DNA of 5,560 nt. Origin: Clostridia bacterium (GTDB lineage Bacteria; Bacillota; Clostridia; Christensenellales; Maliibacteriaceae). How positions within the stretch are numbered: position 1 is the stretch's first letter; every line of letters starts with the position of its first letter. Shown here piece after piece: positions 5,319 to 5,560 of the stretch. The position numbers were made by a program, and so were the translations under genes. A model generated the notes under the pieces. It was not told the DNA's origin and searched no databases. It saw only the letters and a program-made list of their open reading frames with translations. The stretch spans positions 1 through 5,560 of the forward strand of contig JAGBGW010000273.1 in NCBI GenBank assembly GCA_017935825.1. Reading direction: 5' to 3'.

Positions 5319-5345
5319 ACAAAAATTGAAAAGGAGAATCGTTTT

Positions 5346-5560
5346 ATGAAACTTGGTATGATCGGCGTCGGCAGCATTGGCGATAAGACCGGCCCCACCC
5401 TGATGGCGCTGGAGGAGATCGAGCTTTACGCAGTTGCATCCCGTACCATCGAGCATGCGCAGGAATGCGCGGCAAAGTATGGCTGGCAGAAGGTGTACGG
5501 AAGCTATGAGGAGCTGCTGCAGGACCCCGAGGTGGAACTTGTCTATGTTGCAACGCCGCA
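5346..5560 (+). CDS. Gfo/Idh/MocA family NAD(P)-dependent oxidoreductase, N-terminal part only
   Basis: The first 71 residues of a Rossmann-fold dehydrogenase, continuing past the window. MKLGMIGVGSIGDK carries the nucleotide-binding GxGxxG (Gly7, Gly9, Gly12). It is followed by AVASRTIEHAQECAAKYG (about 29-46), then YGSYEELLQDPEVELVYVAT, ending in a Thr-Pro-His typical of the family just before the catalytic domain. Members oxidise or reduce sugars, inositols, dihydrodiols and related compounds; the substrate is set by the missing C-terminal part. The start at 5346 has AAGGAG (5331-5336) 9 bases upstream; an in-frame ATG at 5295 has no ribosome binding site. The gene has its own promoter and lies beyond the ireB operon terminator. 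Confidence 0.9.
   Translation, partial: MKLGMIGVGSIGDKTGPTLMALEEIELYAVASRTIEHAQECAAKYGWQKVYGSYEELLQDPEVELVYVATP

Noticed and set aside
5316..5321. A perfect TTGACA just before the oxidoreductase
   Set aside because: A -10 box at normal spacing would fall on the start codon, where none is present; it is probably chance.
5295..5345. An upstream in-frame ATG adding 17 residues to the oxidoreductase
   Set aside because: It has no ribosome binding site and falls in the loop of the leader hairpin, while ATG 5346 has AAGGAG at 9 bases and gives the normal family N-terminus.

Overview
The window reads as chromosomal DNA of a low-to-moderate GC Firmicute, most likely a gut-type Clostridium relative (class Clostridia, perhaps Oscillospirales; this rank is inference). 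The main reasons are the compact ireB-ruvX-DUF1292 operon, which is a Firmicutes hallmark, a clostridial-style RNase Z, strong AGGAGG-type ribosome binding sites, and a yybP-ykoY Mn2+ riboswitch with an intrinsic terminator. Nothing marks it as phage, plasmid or transposon DNA. No tRNA, rRNA, CRISPR or insertion sequence was found.

Layout. (1) 1-593, minus: the first two thirds of RNase Z (rnz), cut by the window edge. (2) 594-719: divergent promoters. (3) 720-1073, plus: a small lipoprotein of unknown function, ended by a long-stemmed terminator (1074-1110) that probably also serves the converging ATPase gene. (4) 1121-3745, minus: a full-length P2A (SERCA-like) Ca2+/Mn2+-type P-type ATPase. 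(5) 3746-4133: a 388-base divergent intergenic region. It holds, for the ATPase, a promoter, a yybP-ykoY aptamer and an overlapping terminator, then (on the plus strand) the promoter of the next operon. Between the two promoters, 3979-4071, I see nothing convincing. (6) 4134-5111, plus: ireB, ruvX and a DUF1292 gene in one operon, closed by a terminator at 5122-5160. (7) 5161-5345: a GC-rich REP-like palindrome, an extended -10 promoter between two copies of AAAAGCTTTC, and a leader hairpin. (8) 5346-5560, plus: the start of a Gfo/Idh/MocA-family oxidoreductase, cut by the window edge.

How it fits together. The most informative unit is the ATPase with its leader. The mRNA is predicted to start at the aptamer, and the aptamer's closing strand is also the 5' arm of a terminator. 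The gene should therefore be transcribed when Mn2+ is bound, making the pump a candidate Mn2+ (or mixed Ca2+/Mn2+) exporter even though its residues look like a two-site Ca2+ pump. The ireB operon joins a predicted Ser/Thr-kinase substrate, a RuvC-fold nuclease used in rRNA processing or recombination, and a small acidic protein. I do not see an entirely new system here; the riboswitch-pump pairing is the strongest lead, followed by the REP-like palindrome and the unexplained lipoprotein.
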